Counted from the first letter of the stretch, positions 13,286 through 23,469 are shown. The stretch is DNA of 30,494 bases from a bacterium (GCA_021801885.1 JAKABL010000001.1:1-30494); one strand, 5' to 3'. A program made the numbers and translations. Notes: a model not told the origin generated them from the sequence alone.

Positions 13286-13780
13286 CTAGAACGGGATATC
13301 TTCGGGTTTGATCTCTTCGTCCTCCAGATTGATGACGGGGATATCATCGAGGGAAGGCGCATCTGCGCCCTTATCGGCCCCTCCAGAAGGCATGGCTTCC
13401 ATATCCGCCCCGGAGCCGGCGCTGCCGCTTCGGAACCCTCCCCCACCGCCGGTAGGACGAGGACCGAGCTGAAATCGCTCGCACATGATCTCGGTCGTCC
13501 GCCGCTGCTGCCCCTGCTTGTCGGTCCAGCTGCGCGTCTGCAAACGCCCCTCCACGAGGACGGTCGAGCCTTTCACGAGATACTGGCCCGCCACCTCCGC
13601 CTGACGCCCCCAGATCACGATATTATGGAATTCCGTATCTTCCTGCTTGGCTCCCGCCTTATCGGTCCAGGTACGATTGGTCGCCACCCCGATCGTCACG
13701 ACCGACTGCCCCCCGGGGGTCGTCCGAAGTTGCGGGTCCGCCGTCACCCGGCCTACGATGATCACTTTATTGAAATCCAT
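13286..13780 (-). CDS. ssb: Single-stranded DNA-binding protein
   Basis: A 164-residue SSB that coats single-stranded DNA in replication and repair. The OB-fold occupies about residues 1-112 (MDFNKVIIVGRVTADPQLR, EFHNIVIWGRQAEVAGQYLVKGSTVLVEGRLQTRSW), followed by a Gly-rich linker and the acidic tip EDIPF, the conserved docking peptide for partner proteins. It follows rpsF as in many bacteria, but a strong terminator separates them and the usual rpsR is absent downstream. A weak TATAGT box about 35 bases upstream may give it a separate promoter. Confidence 0.97.
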   Translation of the reverse strand: MDFNKVIIVGRVTADPQLRTTPGGQSVVTIGVATNRTWTDKAGAKQEDTEFHNIVIWGRQAEVAGQYLVKGSTVLVEGRLQTRSWTDKQGQQRRTTEIMCERFQLGPRPTGGGGGFRSGSAGSGADMEAMPSGGADKGADAPSLDDIPVINLEDEEIKPEDIPF

Positions 13781-13907
13781 GGATATGAAGGGTTATTTGA
13801 TTAGGTTCGACCCCTGTATGGTACCACTATACGCTAAATGTTCTCCGAAGAAAAGTTCAAAGAATCCTCAATCCCCGGAAAGAGGGTCTCAAAAAAAAGC
13901 AGCGAAA

Positions 13908-13934
13908 ACAACGGCCCTCATTGAGGGCCGTTGT
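13908..13934 (-). terminator. Terminator after rpsF
   Basis: Perfect 12-bp stem (13908-13919 with 13923-13934, ACAACGGCCCTC core) with an ATT loop, followed on the minus strand by TTTTCGC and a longer T-run. It begins 5 bases beyond the rpsF stop. Confidence 0.85.
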
Positions 13935-13938
13935 GCGT

Positions 13939-14376
13939 TTATCCGAGGATCTCTTCCAGTTTCTTTTCGAGCGCCTCATTGCTGAGAGGCTTGGGGGCCG
14001 CAGAGCGCGGCTCTCCCCCGGGCCGGACCGCATGGGGCCGTTCGCCCATTGCAGGAGATGCACCGCTCGCGGCAACCGGACGGACAGAGGGCTTGGGAAG
14101 CTTGACCACCAGCGCGCGGAGGACGTCGGCGCGAAGGCCGAGCGCATGCTCAAGTGCCTTCACCTCGTCGCCATAGGCCTTAAAGGTGATGCTCGCGAAC
14201 ACGCCCTCCTTATGCCCCTTGATCTCATACGCGAACGCGAGCTTCTTTGCCCGTGCCTCGGACGTAATGTCGGCATGGTGCTCCGCAAGGAGTGCAAGCA
14301 CGCCTGGGAGATCTTCCTCGCGGAGGATCAATACGCCAAGCTCATATTCTTTTTTGTCCTTTTCTTCGTTCGTCAT
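13939..14376 (-). CDS. rpsF: 30S ribosomal protein S6 (bS6)
   Basis: A 145-residue S6 homologue; the ferredoxin-like core covers about residues 8-95 (YELGVLILREEDLPGVLALLAEHHADI, KLAFAYEIKGHKEGVFASITF, EVKALEHALGLRADVLRALVVKL). A Pro/Ala-rich extension then ends in a helix (LSNEALEKKLEEILG). S6 normally binds S18 on the platform of the small subunit. The gene starts 55 bases after rpoBC with no terminator between, so it may be read with the polymerase gene. Confidence 0.93.
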   Translation of the reverse strand: MTNEEKDKKEYELGVLILREEDLPGVLALLAEHHADITSEARAKKLAFAYEIKGHKEGVFASITFKAYGDEVKALEHALGLRADVLRALVVKLPKPSVRPVAASGASPAMGERPHAVRPGGEPRSAAPKPLSNEALEKKLEEILG

Positions 14377-14431
14377 GATGATAGTGGAGATAACGGGCTA
14401 ATGGTAGCAGGATCGGGGAGAAATGTCCAGA

Positions 14432-17400
14432 TTAGCTGCCCGCCATGGCGGCTTCCTCTTCTTCCTCCTCCATTTCGGCCTCGTGGAGAATGGCGTCAGA
14501 GACGATCTCTTGCTTTCCCGCAGGAATAAGGCGCCCAATAATGACGTTTTCCTTGAGGCCGCGGAGCTTGTCGATCTTACCTTCAATGGCGGCCTTCACG
14601 AGCACGCGCGACGTGTCCTGGAAGGATGCCGCCGAAAGGAACGATTCCGCGGAAAGGGCGATGCGGGTGATGCCGAGGAGCGTCTCCTCTGATTTCGCAG
14701 GCTTGCCGCCCTGCTTCTTGATCTCGCGGTTCACTTCGAGGAAGCGGGACTTTTCCACGACCTCGCCCATCACGAAATCAGGAGCATCACCGCCGTCCGT
14801 GATCTTCACGCGGGAGAACATCTGGCGCACGATCATTTCGATGTGCTTGTTGTTGATGGACGCGCCTTCCGACGCATAGATCTTCTGCACTTCGTTCACG
14901 ATATAGCGGCTCGCTTCCTTCATGCCCCTGTGGGCATAGAGCTCATGGATATCGAGATTGCCTTCCGAAAGGCGATCGCCTTTCTTCACCGTGTCGCCCG
15001 CCTGCACAAAGAGGACCGTGCCGCGCGGAACGCTGACATCCGTCGCTTTGCCCTTCTTCGTCTCGGGAATGAAGCGGACCACCTTGAGCGTGCCGCGCTC
15101 TTCGATCTTGTCCACCGTGCCGTCGAACGGCGCGAGGATGGCGCGCCCTTTCGGCGCGCGGGTCTCGAAGATTTCTTCCACGCGCGGCAGACCGTGGGTG
15201 ATGTCGGCGCCGGCAACGCCTCCCTGGTGGAACGTACGCATGGTGAGCTGGGTGCCCGGCTCGCCGATGGATTGCGCGGCGAGTACGCCGACGGCGGTAC
15301 CGAGGGCGGCCGGCTTATTGCTCGAAAGGTCGTACCCGTAACATTTCATGCAGATCCCATAGAAGGTCTTGCAGGTGATCGGCGAACGAACGACGACATG
15401 ATCGATCTTTTCGGCCGCTTCGATCGCCTCCGCGGTCTCCTGGTCGATGGTCTCGCCCGCATGCACGAGGATCTTGTTGCCCACTTTCACGTCATCGAGT
15501 GCCGTGCGCGAGAAAAGGCGGGATGCAAAGCTCTGATTGAACTCCTTGCCGTCGGCACGCGCGATCTCGATGCCTTCCTTCGTATGGCAGTCCTCTTCGC
15601 GGATGGTAAGGTCCTGGGCCACATCGACGAGACGGCGAGTGAGATATCCTGCCTGCGCGGTCTTGAGCGCGGTGTCAGTGGTACCTTTGCGCGCCGCGTG
15701 GGTCATAATGAAATACTCGAGAATGGAAAGCCCTTCCTTGAACGAAGACTTGATCGGAAGTTCGATCGTTTCGCCCTTCGGATTCTGCACGAGACCCTTC
15801 ATACCCATCATCTGGATCGGCTGGGACCAGGATCCGCGGGAGCCTGAATTGACGATCTGATAGATCGGGTTGTCTTCGGGGAAGATGTCCGCGATGAGCT
15901 TCGCAAGGTCGTTCTTCACCTTCTCCCATACGCTGATCACGCGGCTGCGGCGCTCGACCGGCGTAAGAAGGCCTTCGTCGTATTGCTGATGGATGAGCGC
16001 GACCTCGTTGTCCGCCTTTTCGATCATGTCTTTCTTCTGCGTCGGCACGAGGAGGTCCGCCATGGCCCAGGTGATACCGGAGATGGTCGCCGTATCGTAG
16101 CCCAGACTCTTCACGCGATCAATGACATCCCGCGCGGCATCCATGCCCTTCACGGCAAACACACGACCAAGGAGCGCATTGAGCTTCTTCTTGGTGACGA
16201 GCTCGTTCACATAGGGAATGGTCCCGTTGAGCGCCTTATTGAAGATGAGGCGACCGGCCGTGGTGGGTTCGTCCATACCGAGAACCTTGATCGGCGTATG
16301 AAGCTTGATATGGCCGAAATGATACGCGAGCATGACCTCGTCGTAATCCGCGAAATGCTTGACGTCGGCGTTCTCCGGAAGCGTGTCCATCCGGGTGATG
16401 TAGTAGCTGCCGAGCGCGATGTCGTTCCACGGGCCCGGTACGAGGTCTCCCGTCGCAGGCTTCAAAAGGTTCTTGCCTGCGGACATGATCTCGCGCGCCT
16501 CCTCCTGGGCTGCCACGGAAAGCGGGAGGTGGACGGCCATCTGGTCGCCGTCGAAGTCCGCGTTGAACGCAGCGCACACGAGCGGCGGAAGCTTGATGGC
16601 AAGGCCTTCGACGAGCTGCGGACGGAACGCCTGCACCGAAAGGCGGTGGAGCGTCGGCGCGCGGTTCAGAAGCACGTACTTGTCCTTGATGATCTCTTCG
16701 AGCACGGCGAGGACTTCCGGCGTGTGCTCTTCCATGAAGCGGGATGCGGAGCGCATGTTGTGCGCCATGCCGCGCTTGATGATCTCGCTGATGACGAAAG
16801 GACGGAAGAGCTCGAGGCCCATGCGCTTCGGAATACCCATCTCGTCGATCTTGAGCTTCGGACCGACCACGATGACCGAGCGGCCGGAATAGTCCACGCG
16901 CTTGCCGAGGAGGTTCTGGCGGAAGCGTCCCTGTTTGCCCTTCAACATGTCGGCAAGCGAACGGAGCGGACGGCGCTGTGCGGACATCTGCTGCGTGCCG
17001 AACCGCGCAGAGTTGTCGATGAGCGCGTCAACGGCCTCCTGGAGCATGCGCTTTTCGTTGCGCACGATGACATCCGGGGCTTTGATCTCGAGAAGCTTCT
17101 TCAGGCGGTTGTTGCGGTTGATGACGCGGCGATAGAGATCGTTGAGATCGGAGGTTGCGAAGCGGCCTCCGTCGAGGGCCACCATCGGACGAAGGTCCGG
17201 AGGAAGCACCGGGAGCACGTTCATGACCATCCATTCGGGACGCTGCCCATTGCGCACCATCGCCTTGAACATCTTGAGGCGGCGAAGAAGCTTCGACTGC
17301 GCCATGGGATCGCGCGCGCCTTCGAGCTCTTTCTCGATCGCGGCGACCTCTTTCTTGAGGTCCATCTTCTGGAGGATCGACTGCACCGCCTCTGCGCCGC

Positions 17401-20400
17401 TCGATGCCTTGAAGATATTGCCGAACTTGCGCGACAGCGTGAAGTATTCGTTCTCACTGAGGATCTGACCGATGCGGAGCTTCTCAAGGTAGTCCTTCGT
17501 GGTGTCCGCGGCTTCCATGATCTCCCCTTTCACTTCCTTGTCCTTGTTGCCGACGGTCTTCAGCTTGCCCTTGAGCTCGCGCTCGAGTTCTTCGAGGGCC
17601 GCCTTGCGGTTCTCCTCTTTTATGTCCGTGATGATGTACGCGGAATAGTAGATCACGCGCTCAAGCTTCTGCGCCGACACGTCGAGCGCGAGCGAAAGGC
17701 GCGAAGGAATGGACTTAAGGAACCAGATATGCGACACCGGCGTCGCGAGCGCGATATGGCCGATGCGTTCGCGGCGGACGGCCGCGCGCGTCACTTCGAC
17801 GCCGCACTTGTCGCACACCACGCCCTTATAGCGGATGCGGCGATACTTGCCACAGTAGCATTCATAATCCTTCGTGGGACCGAAGATCCGCTCGCTGAAG
17901 AGGCCATCCTTCTCCGGACGCTGCGTGCGGTAGTTGATGGTCTCCGGTTTGGTGACCTCGCCGTGCGACCACCGGAGGATATCCTCGGGCGACGCCACGC
18001 TGATCTTGAGCGCGGAGAAATTGTCCTTGCGATCGGTCTCCGACTCATAGAGCGGCTGGATGTTGAACGCAAGCGACTTCAATTCATTGACGAGCACGTT
18101 GAACGATGCGGGGACGTTCGGTTCTTTGATCTGCTCGCCGCGGATGATCGATTCGTAGGCCGCCGCGCGTCCGACGACGTCGTCGGATTTGATCGTGAGC
18201 ATTTCCTGGAGCGTATGGCGCGCGCCATATCCCTCGAGGGCCCACACCTCCATTTCGCCGAAGCGCTGTCCGCCGAACTGCGCCTTACCGCCGAGCGGCT
18301 GCTGGGTGATCAAAGAGTAGGGACCGATCGAACGCATGTGCGCCTTGTCCTCCACGAGGTGGTTGAGCTTGAGCATGTAGATCTGTCCCACCATCACGCG
18401 GTTCTGGAAAGGCTCTCCCGTGCGTCCGTCGAAGAGCGTTGCCTTGGCATCCTCCGGAAGGCCTGCCCTCTTGAGTTCCGTGCGGATGTCCGCTTCGGTG
18501 GCCGAATCGAGACCCGGAGTGATCGCGCGATAACCGAGCTTGGAGGCTGCCCACCCGAGATGGGTCTCGAGGATCTGTCCGAGGTTCATGCGGGATACGA
18601 CACCGAGCGGATTCAGGATGATGTCCACCGGCGTGCCATCTTCGAGGTACGGCATGTCTTCCACGGCGCGGACCTGCGAAATGACACCCTTGTTGCCGTG
18701 ACGGCCGGCGAGCTTGTCGCCTGCCTGCACCTTGCGGAGCTCCGCGATCTCCACCTGGATACGGCGGATGATGCCCGGTTCGAGCTTGTCGCCGCGCTCG
18801 CGGTCGAAGATCTTCACGTTGACGACGCGCCCCACCTTGCCGTGCGGGAGCGTGAGCGACGTGTCCTTCACGTCGCGCGCCTTCTCGCCGAAAATAGCGC
18901 GGAGGAGACGTTCTTCGGAGGTAAGCTCCGACTCGCCCTTCGGGGAGATCTTGCCGACGAGGATATCCCCCGCCTTCACTTCCGCACCGATGCGCACAAT
19001 ACCCTCCTCGTCGAGGTTCTTGAGCTTATCCTCGGAGACGTTCGGAATATCATAGGTCGTCACCTCGGGACCGAGCTTCGTGTCGCGCACATCGCAGGAA
19101 TATTCATCGATATGGATCGAGGTGAAGCGGTCCTCCTGGACCACGCGCTCGGAAATGATGATGGCGTCCTCATAGTTCGCACCTTCCCACGATACGAACG
19201 CCACAAGGAGATTCTGCCCGAGCGCAAGGACGCCGTTCTCGATCGAGGGGCCGTCCGCGAGGATCTGCCCCTTCTTCACTTTCTCGCCCCGCACCACGAG
19301 CGGCTTCTGTGAGATACAGGTGAACTGGTTGGAGCGCTTGAACTTCTCGAGCGTATAGGTCTTGGTCGCCTTCTCGTACTTCACCTTGATATGGCTGCCG
19401 TCGGCCTCCATCACCTCACCGGGGCCCTCCGCAAGGATCACGTAGCCCGAATCGAGGGCCACCTTCTCCTCCTGACCGGTCGAAACGTACGGCGCATCGG
19501 GATTCACGGACACCACGGCCTGGCGTTGCATGTTCGAACCCATGAGGGCGCGGTTCGCGTCATCGTGCTGGAGGAATGGAATGAGCGACGTAGCCACGGA
19601 AATGAACTCGTTCGCGGCGATATCAATGAAATCGATGTCTTCCGGCGCGCACGTGCCCGGCTCGCCCTTGATGCGGGTCTCGAGCGCGGTGCCGATGAGC
19701 GCACCCTTTTCATCCCGAGGACTGCCCGCATGGGTGATCTTATATTTCTCCTCTTCCGAAGCGTCCATCCAGACGATCTCGTCGGTCACGGCGCCGTTCT
19801 TCACGCGCGCATAGGGCGCCTCGAGGAACCCGAAGTCATTGATGCGGGTGTAACTTGCAAGATAGTTGATAAGTCCCACGTTCGAACCTTCCGGCGTCTG
19901 AATCGGGCAGATGCGTCCGTAATGGGAGCGATGCACGTCGCGCACCTCGAAGGACGCGCGTTCACGCGTGAGACCGCCGGGACCGAGCGCGGAAATGCGG
20001 CGCTTGTGTTCAAGCTCCGCGAGCGGGTTCACCTGGTCCATGAACTGGGACAGCTGGGATGACGCGAAGAACTCCTTGATGACCGCCGCGATAGGGCGGA
20101 AATTGACGAGCTGCGCGGGCTGGAGCGAATCCTTGTCCTCCGTCGACATGCGGTCCTGAATGATGCGGCGCAAGCGCGCAAGGCCGATGCGAAGCCGGCC
20201 CTGGAGCAGTTCGCCCACCGCCTTGAGGCGGCGATTGCCGAGATGGTCGATGTCGTCCTGTTCGGCTTCCGGATCGTTGTTGAGGCGGATGATCTCCTTC
20301 ACGATCGCAATGAGGTCTTCCTTCTCGAGAAGCTTCGTGCTGCGCTTCCGGTCGAGGTCGAGACGCTGATTCATCTTGTAGCGGCCCACATCGGAAAGAT

Positions 20401-21187
20401 CGTAGCGATCGGCGCGTTCGAACATCGCCGCAATAAGGTTGCGCGCGGTCTCCGCGTTCGCGGGATCGCCCGGACGGAGGCGGCGGTAGATCTCGACGTA
20501 CGATTCATCGGCATCCTTCGCGACATCCTTCTTAAGGGTCGCATCGATGTATTTGATGAGGCCGGTATCCGCGCCTTCGAAGGCCTTCTTGATGTCGTCG
20601 GTCGTCATGCCGAAGATGCGCAAAAGGTCCGTCACCGGAACCTTCCGATGGCGGTCGATCTTCACGCCGATATCGCCGTTCGCATCGGTCTCGAACTCGA
20701 GCCATGCGCCGCGGTTCGGGATGATCTTCGCGCCGAAAAGCTGATGGCCGCGATACGGCACTGCGGTAAAGTACACGCCCGGTGAACGGACGAGCTGCGA
20801 AACAACGACGCGCTCCACGCCGTTGATGATGAACGTACCCCGCGCGGTCATGATCGGGAAATCCCCGAAATACACTTCCTGCTTCTGTTCCCTCCCCGTG
20901 CGGTTGTTCACGAGGCGCAATGTGCAACGAAGCGGGGCCTCGTAGGTGGCTTCCTTATAGCGCGCGGTCACTTCGTCATACTTCGGCTCGTCAAAACGAT
21001 AGTCCGAAAAATAAAGCGCAAATTCCTTCCCCGTATGGTCAAGGATCGGAGAAATCTCCTCGAGGAGCTCATTGAGGCCTTTTTTGAGGAACCATTCATA
21101 GGACTTCAGCTGCGCCTCGTTGAGATTGAGGGGCGAAATGAGGGGTTTTGATTTTGAGAAGTCCTTTGTGGAAGTGAATTTTGCCAT
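14432..21187 (-). CDS. rpoBC: Fused RNA polymerase beta-beta' subunit (RpoB-RpoC)
   Basis: One uninterrupted 2251-codon frame encoding both large RNA polymerase subunits. The beta part (about 1-1050) contains the rifampicin region SQLSQFMDQVNPLAELEHKRRISALG (about 377-402, with sensitive-type Asp384, His394, Ser399) and GDKLAGRHGNKG with active-site lysines 825 and 833. It runs to the GEMEVWALEGYGA region near 976-989 and NELKSLAFNIQPLYES (1034-1049). The beta' part starts about 1055-1070 (NFSALKISVASPEDI), with zinc site 1 at Cys1110, 1112, 1125 and 1128, the Mg-binding NADFDGDQM (1542-1550, three Asp), and zinc site 2 at Cys1867, 1939, 1946 and 1949. It ends with an acidic tail. The junction has no stop or start signal and only a short linker. 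Fused rpoBC is known in Helicobacter and Wolbachia. Confidence 0.97.
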   Translation of the reverse strand: MAKFTSTKDFSKSKPLISPLNLNEAQLKSYEWFLKKGLNELLEEISPILDHTGKEFALYFSDYRFDEPKYDEVTARYKEATYEAPLRCTLRLVNNRTGREQKQEVYFGDFPIMTARGTFIINGVERVVVSQLVRSPGVYFTAVPYRGHQLFGAKIIPNRGAWLEFETDANGDIGVKIDRHRKVPVTDLLRIFGMTTDDIKKAFEGADTGLIKYIDATLKKDVAKDADESYVEIYRRLRPGDPANAETARNLIAAMFERADRYDLSDVGRYKMNQRLDLDRKRSTKLLEKEDLIAIVKEIIRLNNDPEAEQDDIDHLGNRRLKAVGELLQGRLRIGLARLRRIIQDRMSTEDKDSLQPAQLVNFRPIAAVIKEFFASSQLSQFMDQVNPLAELEHKRRISALGPGGLTRERASFEVRDVHRSHYGRICPIQTPEGSNVGLINYLASYTRINDFGFLEAPYARVKNGAVTDEIVWMDASEEEKYKITHAGSPRDEKGALIGTALETRIKGEPGTCAPEDIDFIDIAANEFISVATSLIPFLQHDDANRALMGSNMQRQAVVSVNPDAPYVSTGQEEKVALDSGYVILAEGPGEVMEADGSHIKVKYEKATKTYTLEKFKRSNQFTCISQKPLVVRGEKVKKGQILADGPSIENGVLALGQNLLVAFVSWEGANYEDAIIISERVVQEDRFTSIHIDEYSCDVRDTKLGPEVTTYDIPNVSEDKLKNLDEEGIVRIGAEVKAGDILVGKISPKGESELTSEERLLRAIFGEKARDVKDTSLTLPHGKVGRVVNVKIFDRERGDKLEPGIIRRIQVEIAELRKVQAGDKLAGRHGNKGVISQVRAVEDMPYLEDGTPVDIILNPLGVVSRMNLGQILETHLGWAASKLGYRAITPGLDSATEADIRTELKRAGLPEDAKATLFDGRTGEPFQNRVMVGQIYMLKLNHLVEDKAHMRSIGPYSLITQQPLGGKAQFGGQRFGEMEVWALEGYGARHTLQEMLTIKSDDVVGRAAAYESIIRGEQIKEPNVPASFNVLVNELKSLAFNIQPLYESETDRKDNFSALKISVASPEDILRWSHGEVTKPETINYRTQRPEKDGLFSERIFGPTKDYECYCGKYRRIRYKGVVCDKCGVEVTRAAVRRERIGHIALATPVSHIWFLKSIPSRLSLALDVSAQKLERVIYYSAYIITDIKEENRKAALEELERELKGKLKTVGNKDKEVKGEIMEAADTTKDYLEKLRIGQILSENEYFTLSRKFGNIFKASSGAEAVQSILQKMDLKKEVAAIEKELEGARDPMAQSKLLRRLKMFKAMVRNGQRPEWMVMNVLPVLPPDLRPMVALDGGRFATSDLNDLYRRVINRNNRLKKLLEIKAPDVIVRNEKRMLQEAVDALIDNSARFGTQQMSAQRRPLRSLADMLKGKQGRFRQNLLGKRVDYSGRSVIVVGPKLKIDEMGIPKRMGLELFRPFVISEIIKRGMAHNMRSASRFMEEHTPEVLAVLEEIIKDKYVLLNRAPTLHRLSVQAFRPQLVEGLAIKLPPLVCAAFNADFDGDQMAVHLPLSVAAQEEAREIMSAGKNLLKPATGDLVPGPWNDIALGSYYITRMDTLPENADVKHFADYDEVMLAYHFGHIKLHTPIKVLGMDEPTTAGRLIFNKALNGTIPYVNELVTKKKLNALLGRVFAVKGMDAARDVIDRVKSLGYDTATISGITWAMADLLVPTQKKDMIEKADNEVALIHQQYDEGLLTPVERRSRVISVWEKVKNDLAKLIADIFPEDNPIYQIVNSGSRGSWSQPIQMMGMKGLVQNPKGETIELPIKSSFKEGLSILEYFIMTHAARKGTTDTALKTAQAGYLTRRLVDVAQDLTIREEDCHTKEGIEIARADGKEFNQSFASRLFSRTALDDVKVGNKILVHAGETIDQETAEAIEAAEKIDHVVVRSPITCKTFYGICMKCYGYDLSSNKPAALGTAVGVLAAQSIGEPGTQLTMRTFHQGGVAGADITHGLPRVEEIFETRAPKGRAILAPFDGTVDKIEERGTLKVVRFIPETKKGKATDVSVPRGTVLFVQAGDTVKKGDRLSEGNLDIHELYAHRGMKEASRYIVNEVQKIYASEGASINNKHIEMIVRQMFSRVKITDGGDAPDFVMGEVVEKSRFLEVNREIKKQGGKPAKSEETLLGITRIALSAESFLSAASFQDTSRVLVKAAIEGKIDKLRGLKENVIIGRLIPAGKQEIVSDAILHEAEMEEEEEEAAMAGS

Positions 21188-21227
21188 GGTTATGAAAAGT
21201 TATTTTCTGTCAAGACCCTCAACGCGC

Positions 21228-21270
21228 AAAAAACGGCTAGTCCCTACATGAAGTTCCGAGGGATTTCCGT
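21228..21270 (-). terminator. Possible weak terminator after mltG
   Basis: On the minus strand ACGG..TCCCT..AGGGA..CCGT forms an interrupted stem (21264-21270 side with 21233-21236, and 21241-21245 with 21259-21263) followed by TTTTTTG. It lies directly after the mltG stop and before the rpoBC start. Confidence 0.45.
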
Positions 21271-21271
21271 T

Positions 21272-22288
21272 TCAATGGCTTTCTAAGTATTTAACTCTAT
21301 TTGCGGTTTGTTCGTCAAGGGTCTTGGCGAATATAGTCTTCCCCGTCGCCGGGTCGCTCAGGTAATACCAATAGGGAGAATTTTGGGGATGAAGCGCAGC
21401 CGTGATCGCGGAAGCGCCGGGATTTCCGATGGGGCCGGGGGGGAGGCCCTCATATAGATAGGTATTATAGGGCGACTTCATTTTGAAGTCAAGCGGGGTG
21501 AGCGAGGCACAGGAGGTCGAGGCCCCATGGGCAGCGAGCAGGGCGCCATAGCACACCGTGGCATCCACGTCGAGCGGCATCCCCGCCCTGATCCGCTTCA
21601 AAAGGATCCCCGCCACGATCTCTTGATCGGTCAGATCGGGAACCTCCTTTTCGAGGATGGAGGCGAGGATGAGCGTACGCATCTCGGCAGTGCCGGACGC
21701 GGGATCCGTCGAAGTGCCGAGACCCGCCGCCGCAAAGAGCGGCGCGGCCTTGGCGGCAAATCCCGCCCTCATCTCCGCGACGACCGACGTCGCCGAGGAA
21801 TCGGTGTAGAACTGGTAGGTGTCCGGGAAGAGCGTTCCTTCGAGGTTGCCGTCCGTGCCGGAGGCTTGAAGCGCCACAAGTGCCCCCGGTTTGATCACGA
21901 GCGCATCGCTCAAAAGACGGTCGATCTGAAAGAGATTGTCACCCTCGGGAATGGTTACGGTCGCTTCATTCGCATGAGGATTCGTAAGGATACTAAGGAT
22001 GGCGGCGCTCGTCATGGAAGGAGCGAGACGATACAGACCCGGCCGGACCATGGTCGCGCGACCCACAAAGAACGCATAGGCATCGAAGGCGGATGCGGAA
22101 CGGACGAGGTGAGCAGCCGCAAGACGATCGGCCACCGCGCGAAGTCCCTGTCCCGCCACGACCTCAAAGGTCCTCGGAGAAGCGTCCTTTGCGTCGGCGG
22201 GAGAAAGTGCATAGAGGAAAAGGCCCGCCACGCATGCGACGAGCGCGAGCGTTGCCCCTGCGACCATGGTGGTACGGCGACGGTTCAT
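21272..22288 (-). CDS. mltG: Endolytic murein transglycosylase MltG
   Basis: A 338-residue membrane-anchored lytic transglycosylase that cuts nascent glycan strands, releasing them from the synthase. An N-terminal membrane helix (about 8-30) anchors it; a LysM-like region (about 40-115) precedes the YceG domain. Signatures are LEGTLFPDTYQF (149-160), the catalytic Glu213 in ILASILEKE, and SPYNTYLYEGLPPGPIGNPG (272-291). A TATAGT box ends 6 bases before the ATG, again suggesting a leaderless message. It lies just downstream of rodA, so two peptidoglycan-elongation genes are neighbours on one strand. Confidence 0.95.
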   Translation of the reverse strand: MNRRRTTMVAGATLALVACVAGLFLYALSPADAKDASPRTFEVVAGQGLRAVADRLAAAHLVRSASAFDAYAFFVGRATMVRPGLYRLAPSMTSAAILSILTNPHANEATVTIPEGDNLFQIDRLLSDALVIKPGALVALQASGTDGNLEGTLFPDTYQFYTDSSATSVVAEMRAGFAAKAAPLFAAAGLGTSTDPASGTAEMRTLILASILEKEVPDLTDQEIVAGILLKRIRAGMPLDVDATVCYGALLAAHGASTSCASLTPLDFKMKSPYNTYLYEGLPPGPIGNPGASAITAALHPQNSPYWYYLSDPATGKTIFAKTLDEQTANRVKYLESH

Positions 22289-22339
22289 GAAGAAACTATA
22301 AAGAAAATATGGCGCGTCCGCGCGATCGTGGAGGGTGTA

Positions 22340-23389
22340 TCATGCAAGCCGTTTTCTTATTGAATTGACGATCGCAAGAAGAAACCCGTCGGCAAGCAAA
22401 CTTGATCCGCCGTAGCTCAAAAACGGGAATGTCACGCCAACGACGGGGGTAAGTCCCGTCGCCGATCCTGCATTCAAAAGGAACTGCGTCGAAAACATGA
22501 TGGCCGTTCCCATGCAGATGAATTTTTCCAAATTCTCGTCGGCAAGCGCACCGATCCGCACGATCTGGGATATCAGGAAAAAGAACGCACCGCATACGAC
22601 GAGCGCGCCGAGAAGCCCCCATTCTTCGACGACCGCCGAAAAGATAAAGTCCTCCGTCGGTTGGGAGAGAAACCCGAGCTGGGTCTGCGTCCCCTGCCCG
22701 TATCCCTTACCGAACCAGCCCGATGAGCCGATCGCGATCTTCGATTGGATCACGCTGTAATTGATGCCAAGGGCATTCTCTTGGGGCGCGAGATACCCCG
22801 CAATGCGCGCACGCTGATATCCTTTGAGCGCGAAGTTCCACGTGAGCGCGAGGGCTGCGATAAGGACCGCAAGTGCCACCAGCATGCGCCGCATAGGCAG
22901 ACCGAGAAATATGAGAAACCCGAACCAGATGCAGAAAAAGATGATCGCCGAACTGAGGTCCGGGAGCTTGATGGAAATCGCCGCCGGGATAGCGAAGAAG
23001 AGGAAGGAGACAAGAATGGTCTTCCATCGTGCGATAGCAAGATGACGCCTGCTGAAGTAGTTCGCAAAGAGAAGGATGAGGGCCACCTTCATGAATTCGA
23101 CCGGCTGCAGCGTGAGCGGCCCGAGCACGATCCAGCTGTGCGTATGCCGCACAAGCGGCGAGGCGAGAAGGGCCACGAGCATAAGGAGGACGCCAAAGCC
23201 ATACATCCCCTGCACCACCCATCGCGAATTGAAAACCGAACGTGCGTCGATCTTTATGAACAGCACCACGAGACACGCGGCAAGCGCCGTCCAGATGATC
23301 TGAAATATGAACGAATGAAGGGAAAGCGTCGAGAGCGCGATGAGCCCCATGCCCACGAGCACGCCCGCCGGAAGGAAAAGTGCAAGCAT
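22340..23389 (-). CDS. rodA: Peptidoglycan glycosyltransferase RodA (SEDS family)
   Basis: A 349-residue polytopic SEDS protein (about ten spans) that polymerises lipid II during side-wall growth. Family motifs: SWIVLGPLTLQPVEFMK (about 85-101), LPDLSSA (142-148), the loop NYSVIQSKIAIGSSGWFGKGYGQGTQTQLGFLSQPTEDFIF with the catalytic Asp247, VVEEWG (253-258), and PFLSYGGSSLLA near the C-terminus. FtsW is the other SEDS possibility, but QPTEDFIF and overall length favour RodA. It is followed after 51 bases by mltG. Upstream, no strong promoter is clear; TATCGT lies 8 bases before the ATG. Confidence 0.93.
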   Translation of the reverse strand: MLALFLPAGVLVGMGLIALSTLSLHSFIFQIIWTALAACLVVLFIKIDARSVFNSRWVVQGMYGFGVLLMLVALLASPLVRHTHSWIVLGPLTLQPVEFMKVALILLFANYFSRRHLAIARWKTILVSFLFFAIPAAISIKLPDLSSAIIFFCIWFGFLIFLGLPMRRMLVALAVLIAALALTWNFALKGYQRARIAGYLAPQENALGINYSVIQSKIAIGSSGWFGKGYGQGTQTQLGFLSQPTEDFIFSAVVEEWGLLGALVVCGAFFFLISQIVRIGALADENLEKFICMGTAIMFSTQFLLNAGSATGLTPVVGVTFPFLSYGGSSLLADGFLLAIVNSIRKRLA

Positions 23390-23469
23390 AACAGGTTACG
23401 ATAAGGAAATATATGGGAGCCGGCCGCCACGACGCGTGCCCGCGTGTTGCATTGGGTACGATTGTATCC

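Noticed and set aside
15983..19312. A 1109-codon plus-strand ORF opposite rpoBC
   Set aside because: It is an antisense shadow of the GC-rich, highly conserved rpoBC gene; its translation is compositionally biased (His, Arg, Asp) and contains no recognisable domain.
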